Source of the DNA: a virus
Virus record (IMG/VR): IMGVR_UViG_3300008450_000169
Span: 1-36,364 of that record
Strand: one strand, 5' to 3'
DNA: 36,364 nucleotides
Position 1 is the first letter of the stretch, and the number at the start of each line of letters is the position of its first letter. This document shows positions 1 to 7,690 of the stretch, piece by piece. A program made the translations under genes and the position numbers. The notes under the pieces were generated by a model. It saw nothing but the letters and a program-made list of their open reading frames with translations, was not told where the DNA came from and searched no databases.

Positions 1-114
1 GAGAGCGCGGTAGCCACCACTTCTTGCACACCGATCCCAGCCTTCACGCCGGTCCCGTTTAAAGTGCCCCAAGGCACTGGCAGCCAGTGGCGTGTGAGCG
101 CCATTCAGGTGTCT
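1..114. repeat. Terminal direct repeat (left copy), circular-assembly overlap
   Basis: Bases 1-114 are identical to 36251-36364. The repeat lies inside one reading frame (start 36104, stop 156) that becomes continuous when the ends are joined. This is what an assembler leaves when it closes a circular or circularly permuted molecule. A P22-like headful-packaging phage is expected to give such a map. A true physical terminal repeat of 114 bp is possible but less likely, because the ends fall inside a gene. Confidence 0.93.
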
Positions 115-156
115 ACGGGCGGCACGATCTACTGCAAACCGATTAACACGCAATGA
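1..156 (+). CDS. Small conserved virion-region protein, C-terminal part (starts at 36104)
   Basis: This is the last 51 codons of the gene that starts at 36104; the phase agrees across the 114-base overlap. The stop TGA (154-156) overlaps the ATG of the next gene as ATGA, indicating translational coupling. Function unknown. Confidence 0.75.
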   Translation, partial: ESAVATTSCTPIPAFTPVPFKVPQGTGSQWRVSAIQVSTGGTIYCKPINTQ

Positions 157-314
157 GTTACTTTGGCATTCCCATCCGTAACGGCATAGCCATTGGGCTA
201 GGCAGCATCATTTCGCTGTTCTCTGGGTATGCTCGGGATCAAGTATTTGACAACCTAATCACTGAATCGGAAGACAACCTGGTTCAGGAAGACGGCGGTT
301 TTATTTTAGTTTAA
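153..314 (+). CDS. Hypothetical 53-residue protein
   Basis: The start ATG overlaps the upstream stop (ATGA), and the gene ends 9 bases before the ATG of the fibre-like gene. The N-terminal half has a short hydrophobic, glycine-containing stretch (about residues 11-27), and the C-terminal half is acidic with the segment LITESEDNLVQEDGG. Similar Ile-Thr-Glu-Ser strings occur in phage tail and adhesin proteins, and a related LITESGNYITNES string occurs in the gp10-like protein here. Position and coupling support a real late gene; function unknown. Confidence 0.6.
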   Translation: MSYFGIPIRNGIAIGLGSIISLFSGYARDQVFDNLITESEDNLVQEDGGFILV

Positions 315-323
315 GGATACATC

Positions 324-1295
324 ATGGCTGACGTAAAAATTTCCCAACTCCCAGTTGCAACCACGCCGGTTGCGGGCACTGAAGTTCTCCCAATTGTCCA
401 AAGCAGCATAACTGCTAAAGTCAGTATTGACAATTTAACGGCAGGCCGTGCGGTTAGCATGGCTTCAGCTACTGTGTCTACGGGTAACCTAGCCTTCACA
501 GGCACGGCTCAACGCATCACTGGCGACTTCAGCAATGGGACTGCTGCTAATCGGGTGGCGTTTAAGACAAGTACGGTAAACGGAATTACGGTTATCAATA
601 TTTTACCAAACGGCACAGCCGTAAGTTCTCGTTTTAGGGCTTTTAACACAGAAGACCCAACAAACTCTGCATTTGCTGATTTTGGCATAAGCAGCACTAC
701 CACAATTATTCAGTCAAGTTTTGGTGGCGCAGGCTCATACTTACCCATGGGCTTCTTTACCGGAGGCGCTGAACGAGCTAGTATTGACACTGCGGGAAAT
801 ATTTTAGTTGGAACTGGAACAACAGCAGACACTCACCTTAAAATTTATGGCGCTGGGACAACCTCCAGTTCCTATACAAATGGTGATGCTACCGGCGCAA
901 CTTTATATTTAAGAGACAGCGGAACAACCTCTGGCAATGGCGGTCAGATTTTATTTGGCTCTGGATTTGGTATTAACGCTGGAATTAAAAGCCTTGTTAC
1001 CAACGGAACCGGGCCAGCAGGTGATTTGGTTTTTCAAACTCGCACTACTACTGGCAACGTCACCGAAAAAATGCGTATTAATGATGTGGGCAACGTAGGC
1101 ATCGGAGTAACGGCTAACGCTTCAGCAATATTGGACGTTCAGAGCACCACCAAGGGTGTGCGGATGCCCAACATGACCACAACACAAAAGAACGCTATTG
1201 CCTCCCCTGCCGCTGGCTTGATGGTGTTTGATACAACGCTGTCAAAATTGTCTGTTTATTCTGGCGCAGCTTGGCAGACCATCACTTCAGTCTAA
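324..1295 (+). CDS. Fibre-like virion protein
   Basis: A 323-residue protein starting at an ATG preceded by TTAAGGATACATC. The N-terminus (MADVKISQLPVATTPVAGTE) resembles the opening found in many phage fibre or structural proteins. The middle is a Gly/Ser/Thr/Asn-rich beta-repeat region. The C-terminal 70 residues contain the pattern GNVGIG, then SAILDVQSTTKGVRMPNMT, ending with SGAAWQTI, typical of trimeric phage and bacterial fibre ends. It has no peptidase or lyase motif. Its location between portal and scaffold genes is unusual for a host-binding fibre, so it may instead be a capsid or whisker fibre. The base composition looks more AT-rich than neighbouring genes, compatible with exchange of this module. 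Confidence 0.7.
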   Translation: MADVKISQLPVATTPVAGTEVLPIVQSSITAKVSIDNLTAGRAVSMASATVSTGNLAFTGTAQRITGDFSNGTAANRVAFKTSTVNGITVINILPNGTAVSSRFRAFNTEDPTNSAFADFGISSTTTIIQSSFGGAGSYLPMGFFTGGAERASIDTAGNILVGTGTTADTHLKIYGAGTTSSSYTNGDATGATLYLRDSGTTSGNGGQILFGSGFGINAGIKSLVTNGTGPAGDLVFQTRTTTGNVTEKMRINDVGNVGIGVTANASAILDVQSTTKGVRMPNMTTTQKNAIASPAAGLMVFDTTLSKLSVYSGAAWQTITSV

Positions 1296-1305
1296 AGGAA
1301 CCACC

Positions 1306-1611
1306 ATGACAACATATCTCTGGACCATCCCCCAAATGGATCGCCTGACCTCTGATGGTTTCGTGGTCACAGTGCATTACAACGTGTCTGCCACTGATGG
1401 CGCATACAACTCCTCGGTCTACGGCACTGTGGGCTACCAAGAGCAGCCGGGTGAGACATTCATCCCCTATGCTGACCTCACTGAAGCCATTGTGGTTGGC
1501 TGGGTGCAAACAAGCCTTGGCAAAGACACTGTTGAAGCCAGTTTGCAAAGTCAAATTGACGCACAGATCAACCCCGTTCAAGAGTCGGGTGTGCCTTGGA
1601 GCCAGCCATGA
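1306..1611 (+). CDS. Small virion-type protein, paralogue A of a tandem pair
   Basis: A 101-residue protein; the ATG at 1306 follows AAAGGAACCACC. Conserved-looking features are TYLWTIPQMDRL, a VHY strand, YADLTEA, VVGWVQTSLG and a C-terminal SGVPWSQP. The next gene shares the same layout (W, Y-x-x-LT, VxGWV, LG, GLPW), so the two are diverged copies. The stop overlaps the next start (ATGA). It is probably a small structural or assembly protein of the late operon; no catalytic motif is visible. Confidence 0.75.
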   Translation: MTTYLWTIPQMDRLTSDGFVVTVHYNVSATDGAYNSSVYGTVGYQEQPGETFIPYADLTEAIVVGWVQTSLGKDTVEASLQSQIDAQINPVQESGVPWSQP

Positions 1612-1955
1612 AAGTCTGGTCTGTTGAGCAAATGCAGTGCTTCCCCAGCGTAGACGGCAAGCAAAACGTCGTCTATGTGGTCAACTGGCTATTGACAGCC
1701 ACGGAGAATGGCAATACTGTTCATATATACAATACAACAAACCTTGAGTACACTCCTGGTTCGCCGTATACTGAATACGCATCCCTGACATCCGAGCAAG
1801 TGCTTGGCTGGGTCAAAGATGCGCTTGGCAACAAACAAGTGCAAGCCTATGAAGTCGAGGCCGATGAGCTTCTGGCGGCAAAAGCTGCACCGCAACTGGT
1901 TACAAACGGTCTGCCTTGGGTAGACCAGACATACGTGCCAATCAAACTGTACTGA
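1608..1955 (+). CDS. Small virion-type protein, paralogue B of a tandem pair
   Basis: A 115-residue protein beginning at the ATG of the ATGA overlap at 1608. It aligns by eye with the preceding gene: YASLTSEQVLGWVKDALG corresponds to YADLTEAIVVGWVQTSLG there, and both end in an Asn/Ser-Gly-Leu/Val-Pro-Trp motif. It has no membrane segment. Lying just before the scaffold gene, it is presumably a capsid-associated or assembly protein. Function unknown. Confidence 0.75.
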   Translation: MKVWSVEQMQCFPSVDGKQNVVYVVNWLLTATENGNTVHIYNTTNLEYTPGSPYTEYASLTSEQVLGWVKDALGNKQVQAYEVEADELLAAKAAPQLVTNGLPWVDQTYVPIKLY

Positions 1956-1988
1956 TGCAGTTCATCAGGAACTCTAACGAGTAAACAC

Positions 1989-2777
1989 ATGACTGAAGAA
2001 GTCCAAGCCCTAGCGGAAGTAGACTCCGCGCCAACCACGGATGCGACGGCCGCACCTGAAGTTGCTGAAAGTACGCCGGAAGTCGCTGAGAATCAAACCG
2101 ACCAAGCTGAGAAGAAATACTCTCAAGCTGAAATTGACGCGATGATTGGCAAACGCCTTGCAAGAGAGCAACGTAAGTGGGAAAGAGAACAAGCACAGCG
2201 TCAGTCTGAACAACAGACGTTGAGAGCTGCGCCAACGGCCAGCGTTGACCAGTTTGAGTCTCCTGAAGCCTATGCGGAAGCATTGGCCCTTCAAAGAGCC
2301 GAAGAACTGATTGCCAAACGCGAAGCCGCCAAACAGCAATCGGCTGTTCTCGAAAGCTATCAAGAGCGTGAAGAAGCAGCTCGGGACAAGTACGACGATT
2401 TTCAACAAGTCGCCTACAACCCCCAGCTACCGATCACAAACGTGATGGCAGAAACGATCCAGTCTTCGGACATTGGACCTGAGTTAGCGTACTACCTCGG
2501 CTCCAACCCAAAAGAAGCAGATCGCATCTCACGCATGACGCCCTTAAGTCAGGCGAAGGAAATTGGAAAGATTGAGGCCAAACTGGCGTCAGACCCTCCA
2601 GTAAAACGAACAACGTCTGCACCTGCACCGATTTCACCTGTCACAGCGAGAGCCTCCGGCTCTCCGGCTCACGACACTACGGACCCACGGTCTATCAAGA
2701 CCATGACGGCCTCGCAGTGGATTGAAGCTGACCGCGCCCGACAGATGAAGAAGATGCAAGCACAGATGACCCGCTAA
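1989..2777 (+). CDS. Scaffolding protein
   Basis: A 262-residue, highly charged, helix-rich protein immediately upstream of the major coat gene, the standard position of podovirus and siphovirus scaffolds. The N-terminus (residues 1-40) is acidic and low-complexity. It is followed by a Lys/Arg/Glu/Gln coiled-coil region with KYSQAEIDAMIGKRLAREQR (about 43-62). The C-terminus is basic (MKKMQAQMTR), as expected for a scaffold tail that contacts coat protein. Scaffold acts inside procapsids to direct coat assembly and is released before or during DNA packaging. Sequence identity to P22 gp8 is not obvious; the call rests on composition and position. Confidence 0.85.
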   Translation: MTEEVQALAEVDSAPTTDATAAPEVAESTPEVAENQTDQAEKKYSQAEIDAMIGKRLAREQRKWEREQAQRQSEQQTLRAAPTASVDQFESPEAYAEALALQRAEELIAKREAAKQQSAVLESYQEREEAARDKYDDFQQVAYNPQLPITNVMAETIQSSDIGPELAYYLGSNPKEADRISRMTPLSQAKEIGKIEAKLASDPPVKRTTSAPAPISPVTARASGSPAHDTTDPRSIKTMTASQWIEADRARQMKKMQAQMTR

Positions 2778-2804
2778 AAACTTTGACTTTTAAAGGAATA
2801 CAAA

Positions 2805-4013
2805 ATGAGTAATTCGATTCTCACGATCGACATGATCACCCGCAAGGCTCTTGAAATTCTGGAGAACAACCTTGTGCTCACCCGCAACGTAAACCGTCAG
2901 TACGACGACAGCTTCGCTGTTGAAGGTGCCAAGATCGGTTCCACACTGCGTATTCGTTTGCCCGACCGCGCTCTGGTGACCGACGGTGCCGCCCTGCAAG
3001 TTCAGGACGACAACGAACAGTTCACCACTTTGACCGTTGCCAGCCAGAAGCACATTGGTGTTAACTTCACCTCTGCTGAACTGACCATGCAGTTGGACGA
3101 CTTTGCTGAACGTGTGCTCAAGCCACGTATTAGCCAGTTGGCCTCCAGCATTGACGCTGACGTTGCCAATGCGTACAAAACCATCGGCAACACTGTCGGT
3201 ACACCTGGCACCACTCCTTCGACTTCTTTGGTGCTGTTGCAAGCCCAGCAGAAGCTGAACGAGAACGCTGCCGTGATGAACCCACGTTATGCCACCGTCA
3301 ACCCCGCCGCTAACGCTGGTTTGGTTGAAGGCATGAAAGGTCTGTTCAACCCTACCGACACCATCAGCAAGCAGTTTAAGAACGGCATGATGGGCACTGG
3401 CGTGTTGGGCTTTGACGAGATCAACATGTCTCAGTCGATCAAGCAACACACCACTGGTTCGCGTGACGCATCTGCATCTACCACAGTCGGCGCTACCGTG
3501 ACTTCTGAAGGTGCTTCTACTGTAACCTTGTCTCAAGGTTCTGTGACTACCACCCTCAAGGCCGGTGATGTGTTTACCATTGCAGCTTGCTTTGCTGTGA
3601 ACCCACAAACCCGTGAAACCACTGGTTCGTTGTTCCAGTTTGTGGCTTTGGCTGATGCAACCGCTGTGGCTGGCACTTGGACTGTGACCGTGGCTCCCAT
3701 GTACTCCGCTGCTCACGCACTGGCTACCATGACCGCTTTGCCAGTATCTAGCGCTGTTGTAACCTTTGTTGGCGCGGCTTCTACTGCTTACGCTCAGAAC
3801 TTGGTGTACCACAAGGATGCCATCACCTTTGCAACAGCCGACTTGCTGTTGCCACAAGGCGTTGACATGGCTGCCCGTGCCGTCCACAACGGTATCAGCT
3901 TGCGCGTTGTTCGTCAGTACGACATCAACAACGATCGCTTGCCTTGCCGTATTGACGTTTTGTATGGCTTCAGCACCATCCGTCCACAAATGGCCTGCCG
4001 CATCTGGGGCTAA
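2805..4013 (+). CDS. Major capsid protein, P22 coat family
   Basis: A 402-residue protein with the N-terminal pattern of the P22 gp5 coat family: initial helix MSNSILTIDMITRKALEILE, then NLVLTRNVNRQYDD, then IGSTLRIRLP. P22 coat is 430 residues, so the length fits an HK97-fold coat with an inserted domain. Residues of about 215-330 form a Thr/Val/Ala-rich beta stretch that probably corresponds to the P22 insertion (I) domain. The ATG follows AAAGGAATACAAA. It lies downstream of scaffold and is followed by a hairpin terminator at 4020-4040, consistent with very high expression. Confidence 0.93.
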   Translation: MSNSILTIDMITRKALEILENNLVLTRNVNRQYDDSFAVEGAKIGSTLRIRLPDRALVTDGAALQVQDDNEQFTTLTVASQKHIGVNFTSAELTMQLDDFAERVLKPRISQLASSIDADVANAYKTIGNTVGTPGTTPSTSLVLLQAQQKLNENAAVMNPRYATVNPAANAGLVEGMKGLFNPTDTISKQFKNGMMGTGVLGFDEINMSQSIKQHTTGSRDASASTTVGATVTSEGASTVTLSQGSVTTTLKAGDVFTIAACFAVNPQTRETTGSLFQFVALADATAVAGTWTVTVAPMYSAAHALATMTALPVSSAVVTFVGAASTAYAQNLVYHKDAITFATADLLLPQGVDMAARAVHNGISLRVVRQYDINNDRLPCRIDVLYGFSTIRPQMACRIWG

Positions 4014-4019
4014 ACCGAA

Positions 4020-4040
4020 TGGGGCTTTGGCCCCGTTTTT
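4020..4040 (+). terminator. Hairpin terminator after the coat gene
   Basis: The stem GGGGC (4021-4025) pairs with GCCCC (4030-4034) around a TTTG loop and is followed by GTTTTT. This is a rho-independent terminator shape. Late genes continue downstream, so it probably terminates only partly and raises coat-gene transcript level relative to downstream genes. Confidence 0.7.
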
Positions 4041-4066
4041 CGTATCAAATTTGAAAGGAAATTATC

Positions 4067-4462
4067 ATGGCACTCCCAAACGGCTCTGGCGGTTACCAAA
4101 TTGGTGACGGCAATTCTGGCGAAGCTCAACTGTTCGTGCAAGCTGCTCCCACAGCGTTGACCGCAGCAGCAGTTTTGACCTCGGCTCAATTGTCGATTGG
4201 CCTGTTCACATACACCGGCGCGGCTGCCAACTTGACCTTGCCCACTGTGGCTCTGGTCGAGGCTGACATCAGCAGCGCTTCTAAAGTGGATTCGGCTTTT
4301 GACTTCGTCATCATTAACACTGGGGCGACCAACGCCGCTACTGTTATTGTGGGCACAGGCTGGACCATTGTTGGCGCAGCCGCTGTGTCTGCTGCCACCT
4401 CTGCCCGGTTCCGCGCCCGTAAAACCGGCGATGGTTCTTGGACTTGCTACCGCGTAGCCTAA
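4067..4462 (+). CDS. Probable capsid decoration or minor head protein
   Basis: A 131-residue protein with ATG at 4067 after GAAAGGAAATTATC. It is Ala/Thr/Val-rich with predicted beta strands (TYTGAAANLTLPTVALVE; FDFVIINTGATN; GTGWTIVGAAAVS) and a C-terminal FRARKTGDGSWTCYRV pattern, typical of small phage surface beta-domains. The downstream 119-residue protein has a similar style (LP strand, then a GWA/GTNW ending), so the two may be distant paralogues. It is flanked by hairpins on both sides, as expected for an abundant structural protein. Decoration is inferred from position and composition. Confidence 0.65.
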   Translation: MALPNGSGGYQIGDGNSGEAQLFVQAAPTALTAAAVLTSAQLSIGLFTYTGAAANLTLPTVALVEADISSASKVDSAFDFVIINTGATNAATVIVGTGWTIVGAAAVSAATSARFRARKTGDGSWTCYRVA

Positions 4463-4466
4463 ACCT

Positions 4467-4492
4467 AAACGGGGGTTTCGGCCCCTGTTTTT
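4467..4492 (+). terminator. Hairpin terminator in the late operon
   Basis: AAACGGGG (4467-4474) pairs with CCCC-T-GTTT (4482-4490, one bulged T), followed by further T residues. It is the second of three hairpins spaced behind consecutive structural genes. Confidence 0.6.
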
Positions 4493-4503
4493 AAGGAAAC
4501 ATC

Positions 4504-4863
4504 ATGGCAAACAATAAATCTGTCGGCGTTGCATACTCCGATCCTGCATTGACTGCGCTGTATTTGAACGCGCCAATAACTAAAACCGCAAGTTTTAGTT
4601 TGGGCGATTCGGATAACTACGTTGTGTGCAACGGCTCTGCTGCCAACGTCAGCGTGACGTTGCCCAGCGGTTCCGACTACATCGGTCGTACTGTTACTTT
4701 AAAAAACCTGTCCGGCACCTATACGGTGATCTCGGTTTCGTCCAACGTCAAGCCGCTAACTTCCGCTACCGCAGGCACAGCTATTCTTGCTGCTACTGCT
4801 GGTAAGTGGGCCACGCTGGTTTGCGAGGATGGTACAAACTGGATCATCATGGCCGCTGGCTAA
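4504..4863 (+). CDS. Small beta-rich virion protein
   Basis: A 119-residue protein with ATG at 4504 after TTAAGGAAACATC. The segment NVSVTLPSGSDYIGRTVTLK and the ending WATLVCEDGTNWIIMAAG match a common small phage structural beta-domain found in fibre and capsid surface proteins. It has no signal peptide or catalytic motif. It is flanked by hairpins at 4467-4492 and 4871-4890. Likely virion-associated; possibly related to the preceding protein. Confidence 0.65.
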   Translation: MANNKSVGVAYSDPALTALYLNAPITKTASFSLGDSDNYVVCNGSAANVSVTLPSGSDYIGRTVTLKNLSGTYTVISVSSNVKPLTSATAGTAILAATAGKWATLVCEDGTNWIIMAAG

Positions 4864-4870
4864 AACTTAA

Positions 4871-4890
4871 ACGGGGTCTTCGGACCCCGT
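4871..4890 (+). terminator. Perfect UUCG-loop hairpin, partial terminator
   Basis: ACGGGGTC (4871-4878), TTCG loop, GACCCCGT (4883-4890): a perfect 8-bp stem capped by the very stable TTCG tetraloop. It is followed by TCTC rather than a clean T run, so it may be a weak terminator or an mRNA stability element. It ends 7 bases before the next start codon. Confidence 0.6.
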
Positions 4891-4897
4891 TCTCAAC

Positions 4898-5086
4898 ATG
4901 CACATTTACCTAGAACACCCAACTCATGGCCGAAAAATAGCGTACATGGAAGCGGAAGCTGAACATGATGAGAAATACGGTTGGGTACGCTACAATCCTG
5001 ACACGCCTTCAGAGCCTGAAGAAGCGGCTAACACGCTTGTGGTAAAGCGCAAATACACCCGTAAGGCTGAAACCGAAGGAGTCTGA
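4898..5086 (+). CDS. Hypothetical 62-residue protein
   Basis: The frame starts at the ATG at 4898 and ends one base before the tail accessory factor start at 5088. It reads MHIYLEHPTHGRKIAYMEAE and continues into an acidic middle and a basic end with VVKRKYTRKAE. There is no clear ribosome binding site and a strong hairpin lies directly upstream. The tight junction with the next gene and sensible composition support a real gene. Function unknown. Confidence 0.6.
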   Translation: MHIYLEHPTHGRKIAYMEAEAEHDEKYGWVRYNPDTPSEPEEAANTLVVKRKYTRKAETEGV

Positions 5087-5087
5087 C

Positions 5088-5804
5088 ATGGCAACGTACA
5101 CCGCTGGTGATCAAATCAACAGGGCGCTGCGCCTGCTTGGTGTACTTGCAGAAGGCGAATCGCCATCAGCCGAAACGTCCCAAGACGCCTTGATGGCGAT
5201 GAACCAGATGATTGATTCATGGAACACAGAACGTCTGTCTGTGTTCTGCACTCAAGATCAAGTCTTCACCTGGCCCGCTGGCCTTGTCTCCCGCACCCTT
5301 GGCCCCACTGGCGACTTTGTTGGCCTGCGCCCCGTGCTGCTGGATGACTCCACGTACTACCGCGACCCCGGCACCGGCGTGTCGTTTGGCGTCAAGTTCA
5401 TCAACCAGCAGCAGTACAACGGCATTGCGGTCAAGACCGTCACCTCAACGTACCCGCAAGTCATCTTCGTCAACAACACGTTTCCAGACGTTGAGATGTA
5501 TGTCTACCCACGCCCCACACAGAACTTGGAGTGGCATTTCGTGTCCGTGCAAGAGCTGGCTAACCCGGCTGGTTTGGCAACCATCTTGTACTTCCCGCCC
5601 GGTTACCTGCGGGCGTTTACGTACAACTTGGCGATGGAGATCGCCCCCGAGTTTGGCCTTGAGCCAAGCCCACAGGTGCAGCGCATTGCCATGACCAGCA
5701 AACGCAATCTGAAGCGCATCAACAACCCTGACGATGTGATGTCGCTGCCCTACGCCATTGTGGCGACACGCCAGCGCTTCAACATCTACGCCGGTAACTA
5801 CTGA
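5088..5804 (+). CDS. Tail accessory factor, P22 gp4-like
   Basis: A 238-residue protein matching the P22 gp4 family. The N-terminal motif is TAGDQINRALRLLGVLAEGE, followed by ALMAMNQMIDSWNTERLSVF, which forms the helical hub. Next comes a beta section with FPDVEMYVYPRP and LEWHFVSVQEL, then a C-terminal helical section with LRAFTYNLAMEIAPEFGLEP. In P22, gp4 binds the portal ring, starts tail assembly and closes the packaged head; P22 gp4 is 166 residues, so this is a longer relative of the type common in environmental podoviruses. The stop overlaps the next start (TGATG), the same order as P22 4-10. Confidence 0.88.
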   Translation: MATYTAGDQINRALRLLGVLAEGESPSAETSQDALMAMNQMIDSWNTERLSVFCTQDQVFTWPAGLVSRTLGPTGDFVGLRPVLLDDSTYYRDPGTGVSFGVKFINQQQYNGIAVKTVTSTYPQVIFVNNTFPDVEMYVYPRPTQNLEWHFVSVQELANPAGLATILYFPPGYLRAFTYNLAMEIAPEFGLEPSPQVQRIAMTSKRNLKRINNPDDVMSLPYAIVATRQRFNIYAGNY

Positions 5805-7330
5805 TGAAGTCGCCGATCCTTGGCAGCTCATACGTTGCCCGCAGCACCAACGCTGCGGACAACCGCATGATCAATTTGTTTCCAGAAATTGTTCCCGAGG
5901 GCGGCAAGGAACCGGCGTTCTTAAACCGTGCGCCAGGGCTGCGCCTGCTGGCTACCGTGGGCACTGGCCCCGTGCGGGGGATGCTGGATTCGGGTCAATG
6001 GCTGTACGTGGTATCTGGCTCCCAACTGTACAAGGTAGACCAAAGCTACGCGGCCACGTTGATCGGCGTGGTGGACAACACCGGCCCGGTGTCGTTGGCC
6101 TTTAACGGCACTCAGTTGTTTATTGCTGCCAACGGCCCGAGCTACGTCTACAACTCGGTGACCAACGCCTACGTCCAAAACACAGCGTTTCCGCAGGCGC
6201 AGACGGTTACGTTCATCGACGGGTACTTCATCTTTAACCAACCCAACAGCCAGAATTTCTGGGTTACCGAGTCCTACGATGGCACGGTTCTTGAGGGAAC
6301 CAGCGTTGCCAACGCTGAAGGCTCACCTGATGGGATTGTGTCGCTGATCGCTGACCACAACGAACTGTGGCTGTTTGGCGGCAACTCGGTTGAGGTCTGG
6401 TATGACGCGGGTCTACCGCCGCCAGGTGTGCCATTCCAGCGCATCCAAGGGGCATTTAACGAGATTGGCTGCGCTGCCACGTACTCGGTAGCCAAGCTGG
6501 ACAATTCGCTGTTCTGGCTGGGCGCAGACGCCCGAGGCCAAGGCGTTGTCTACCGGGCCAACGGCTACACCGGCCAGCGCGTGTCCACTCACGCAATCGA
6601 GTACGCTATCGCACAGTACGGCATCATCTCAGACGCCATCGCCTACACGTACCAGCAAGAAGGCCACTCCTTCTACGTGCTGACGTTCCCTTCGGCCAAC
6701 GCCACATGGGTGTACGACGCCTCGACACAGGCGTGGCATGAGCGCGGTAGCTGGACCAACGACAGTTTTATCCGTCACCGTTCAAACTGCCGTGCCGTGT
6801 TCAACGGCGAGGTGGTTGTCGGCGACTTCCAAAGCGGCAACATCTACGCATTCGATCTGGATGTCTATTCGGACAACGGCGACATTCAAAAGTGGATTCG
6901 TTCGTGGCGTGCCCTGCCCACAGGCCAGAACAACTTGAAGCGCACGGCGCAGCACTCCATGCAGCTCGACTGTGAGGTGGGGTTTACTTTGCCGCCCACA
7001 ACAATTTTGGATTCATTGCTTTATCTGACGACGCAATCAAGCGATCGTCTGATTACTGAAAGCGGTAATTACATAACCAACGAAAGCACAACATTTGGCA
7101 ATCCGCAGCCAATCGTGCGGCTGCGCTGGTCTGATGATGGCGGCCACACTTGGAGCAATTACCACGGCAAGGACATGGGCACCACGGGCCAGACTGGCAA
7201 GCGGGTGATCTGGCGGCGCTTGGGCATGACTCTAAAACTGCGTGACCGGGTGTATGAGCTGTCGGGTACAGACCCCATTAAGATCGCCATCATGGGCGCA
7301 GAACTGATCGTATCGCCGACAAATGCTTAA
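5804..7330 (+). CDS. Packaged DNA stabilisation protein, P22 gp10-like
   Basis: A 508-residue protein of the P22 gp10 family; P22 gp10 is 472 residues. It opens with GSSYVARSTNAADNRMINLF and has a beta-propeller-like middle with LWLFGGNSVEVWYDAG, LDNSLFWLGADARGQGVVYR and WVYDASTQAWHERGSW. The family hallmark RLRWSDDGGHTWSN lies near the C-terminus. In P22, gp10 binds gp4 and forms the hub below the portal where tailspikes attach. An insertion of about 35-40 residues precedes the WSDDGG motif (around 6985-7110) with a distinctly AT-richer sequence. The gene overlaps its neighbours at both ends. Confidence 0.92.
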   Translation: MKSPILGSSYVARSTNAADNRMINLFPEIVPEGGKEPAFLNRAPGLRLLATVGTGPVRGMLDSGQWLYVVSGSQLYKVDQSYAATLIGVVDNTGPVSLAFNGTQLFIAANGPSYVYNSVTNAYVQNTAFPQAQTVTFIDGYFIFNQPNSQNFWVTESYDGTVLEGTSVANAEGSPDGIVSLIADHNELWLFGGNSVEVWYDAGLPPPGVPFQRIQGAFNEIGCAATYSVAKLDNSLFWLGADARGQGVVYRANGYTGQRVSTHAIEYAIAQYGIISDAIAYTYQQEGHSFYVLTFPSANATWVYDASTQAWHERGSWTNDSFIRHRSNCRAVFNGEVVVGDFQSGNIYAFDLDVYSDNGDIQKWIRSWRALPTGQNNLKRTAQHSMQLDCEVGFTLPPTTILDSLLYLTTQSSDRLITESGNYITNESTTFGNPQPIVRLRWSDDGGHTWSNYHGKDMGTTGQTGKRVIWRRLGMTLKLRDRVYELSGTDPIKIAIMGAELIVSPTNA

Positions 7331-7688
7331 CGCCGACACCAACATCCCGTCAAGCAGGATTCCGTTCTTTGATCAACGGACCGGCCTGATTTCGCGGGAA
7401 TGGTATCGGTATCTGCTGGCGCTGCTGGAGTCAAATGTTGATTACACACCGCCCAATAATCCTGTGCCAGTGCCGTTGACTGGCTCCCCCTTGGTGTTTG
7501 GCAACACGACCGAGCGCCCTATCGACATAATGATCAGCGGCGGCGGGGTCATCAAGGTGCAGTTCCAGCGCGGCACTGGTGCGCAATTCAACACAGGTTC
7601 ATACTACGGTATGTTTGGTTTGTCTCCCGGCGACGCCTTGACCATCACGTATTCAGGCACGCCGATCATCACGGCCATTTCGAGGTAG
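7323..7688 (+). CDS. Hypothetical tail-region protein
   Basis: A 121-residue protein overlapping the gp10-like gene by 8 bases. The N-terminus has SRIPFFDQRTGLISREWYRYL, a motif I recognise from short proteins in this position in environmental podoviruses, followed by a beta-rich half (RPIDIMISGGGVIKVQFQRG; GDALTITYSGTPIITAISR). It has no membrane segment or signal. It lies between tail hub and ejection genes, so it is probably a minor tail or tail-completion protein. Function unknown. Confidence 0.7.
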   Translation: MLNADTNIPSSRIPFFDQRTGLISREWYRYLLALLESNVDYTPPNNPVPVPLTGSPLVFGNTTERPIDIMISGGGVIKVQFQRGTGAQFNTGSYYGMFGLSPGDALTITYSGTPIITAISR

Positions 7689-7690
7689 CT

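Noticed and set aside
2790-3989. Long leftward frame of about 399 codons opposite the coat gene
   Set aside because: It is antisense to a clear P22-family coat gene, is rich in His/Ser/Val as reverse-frame shadows are, and has no sensible motif.
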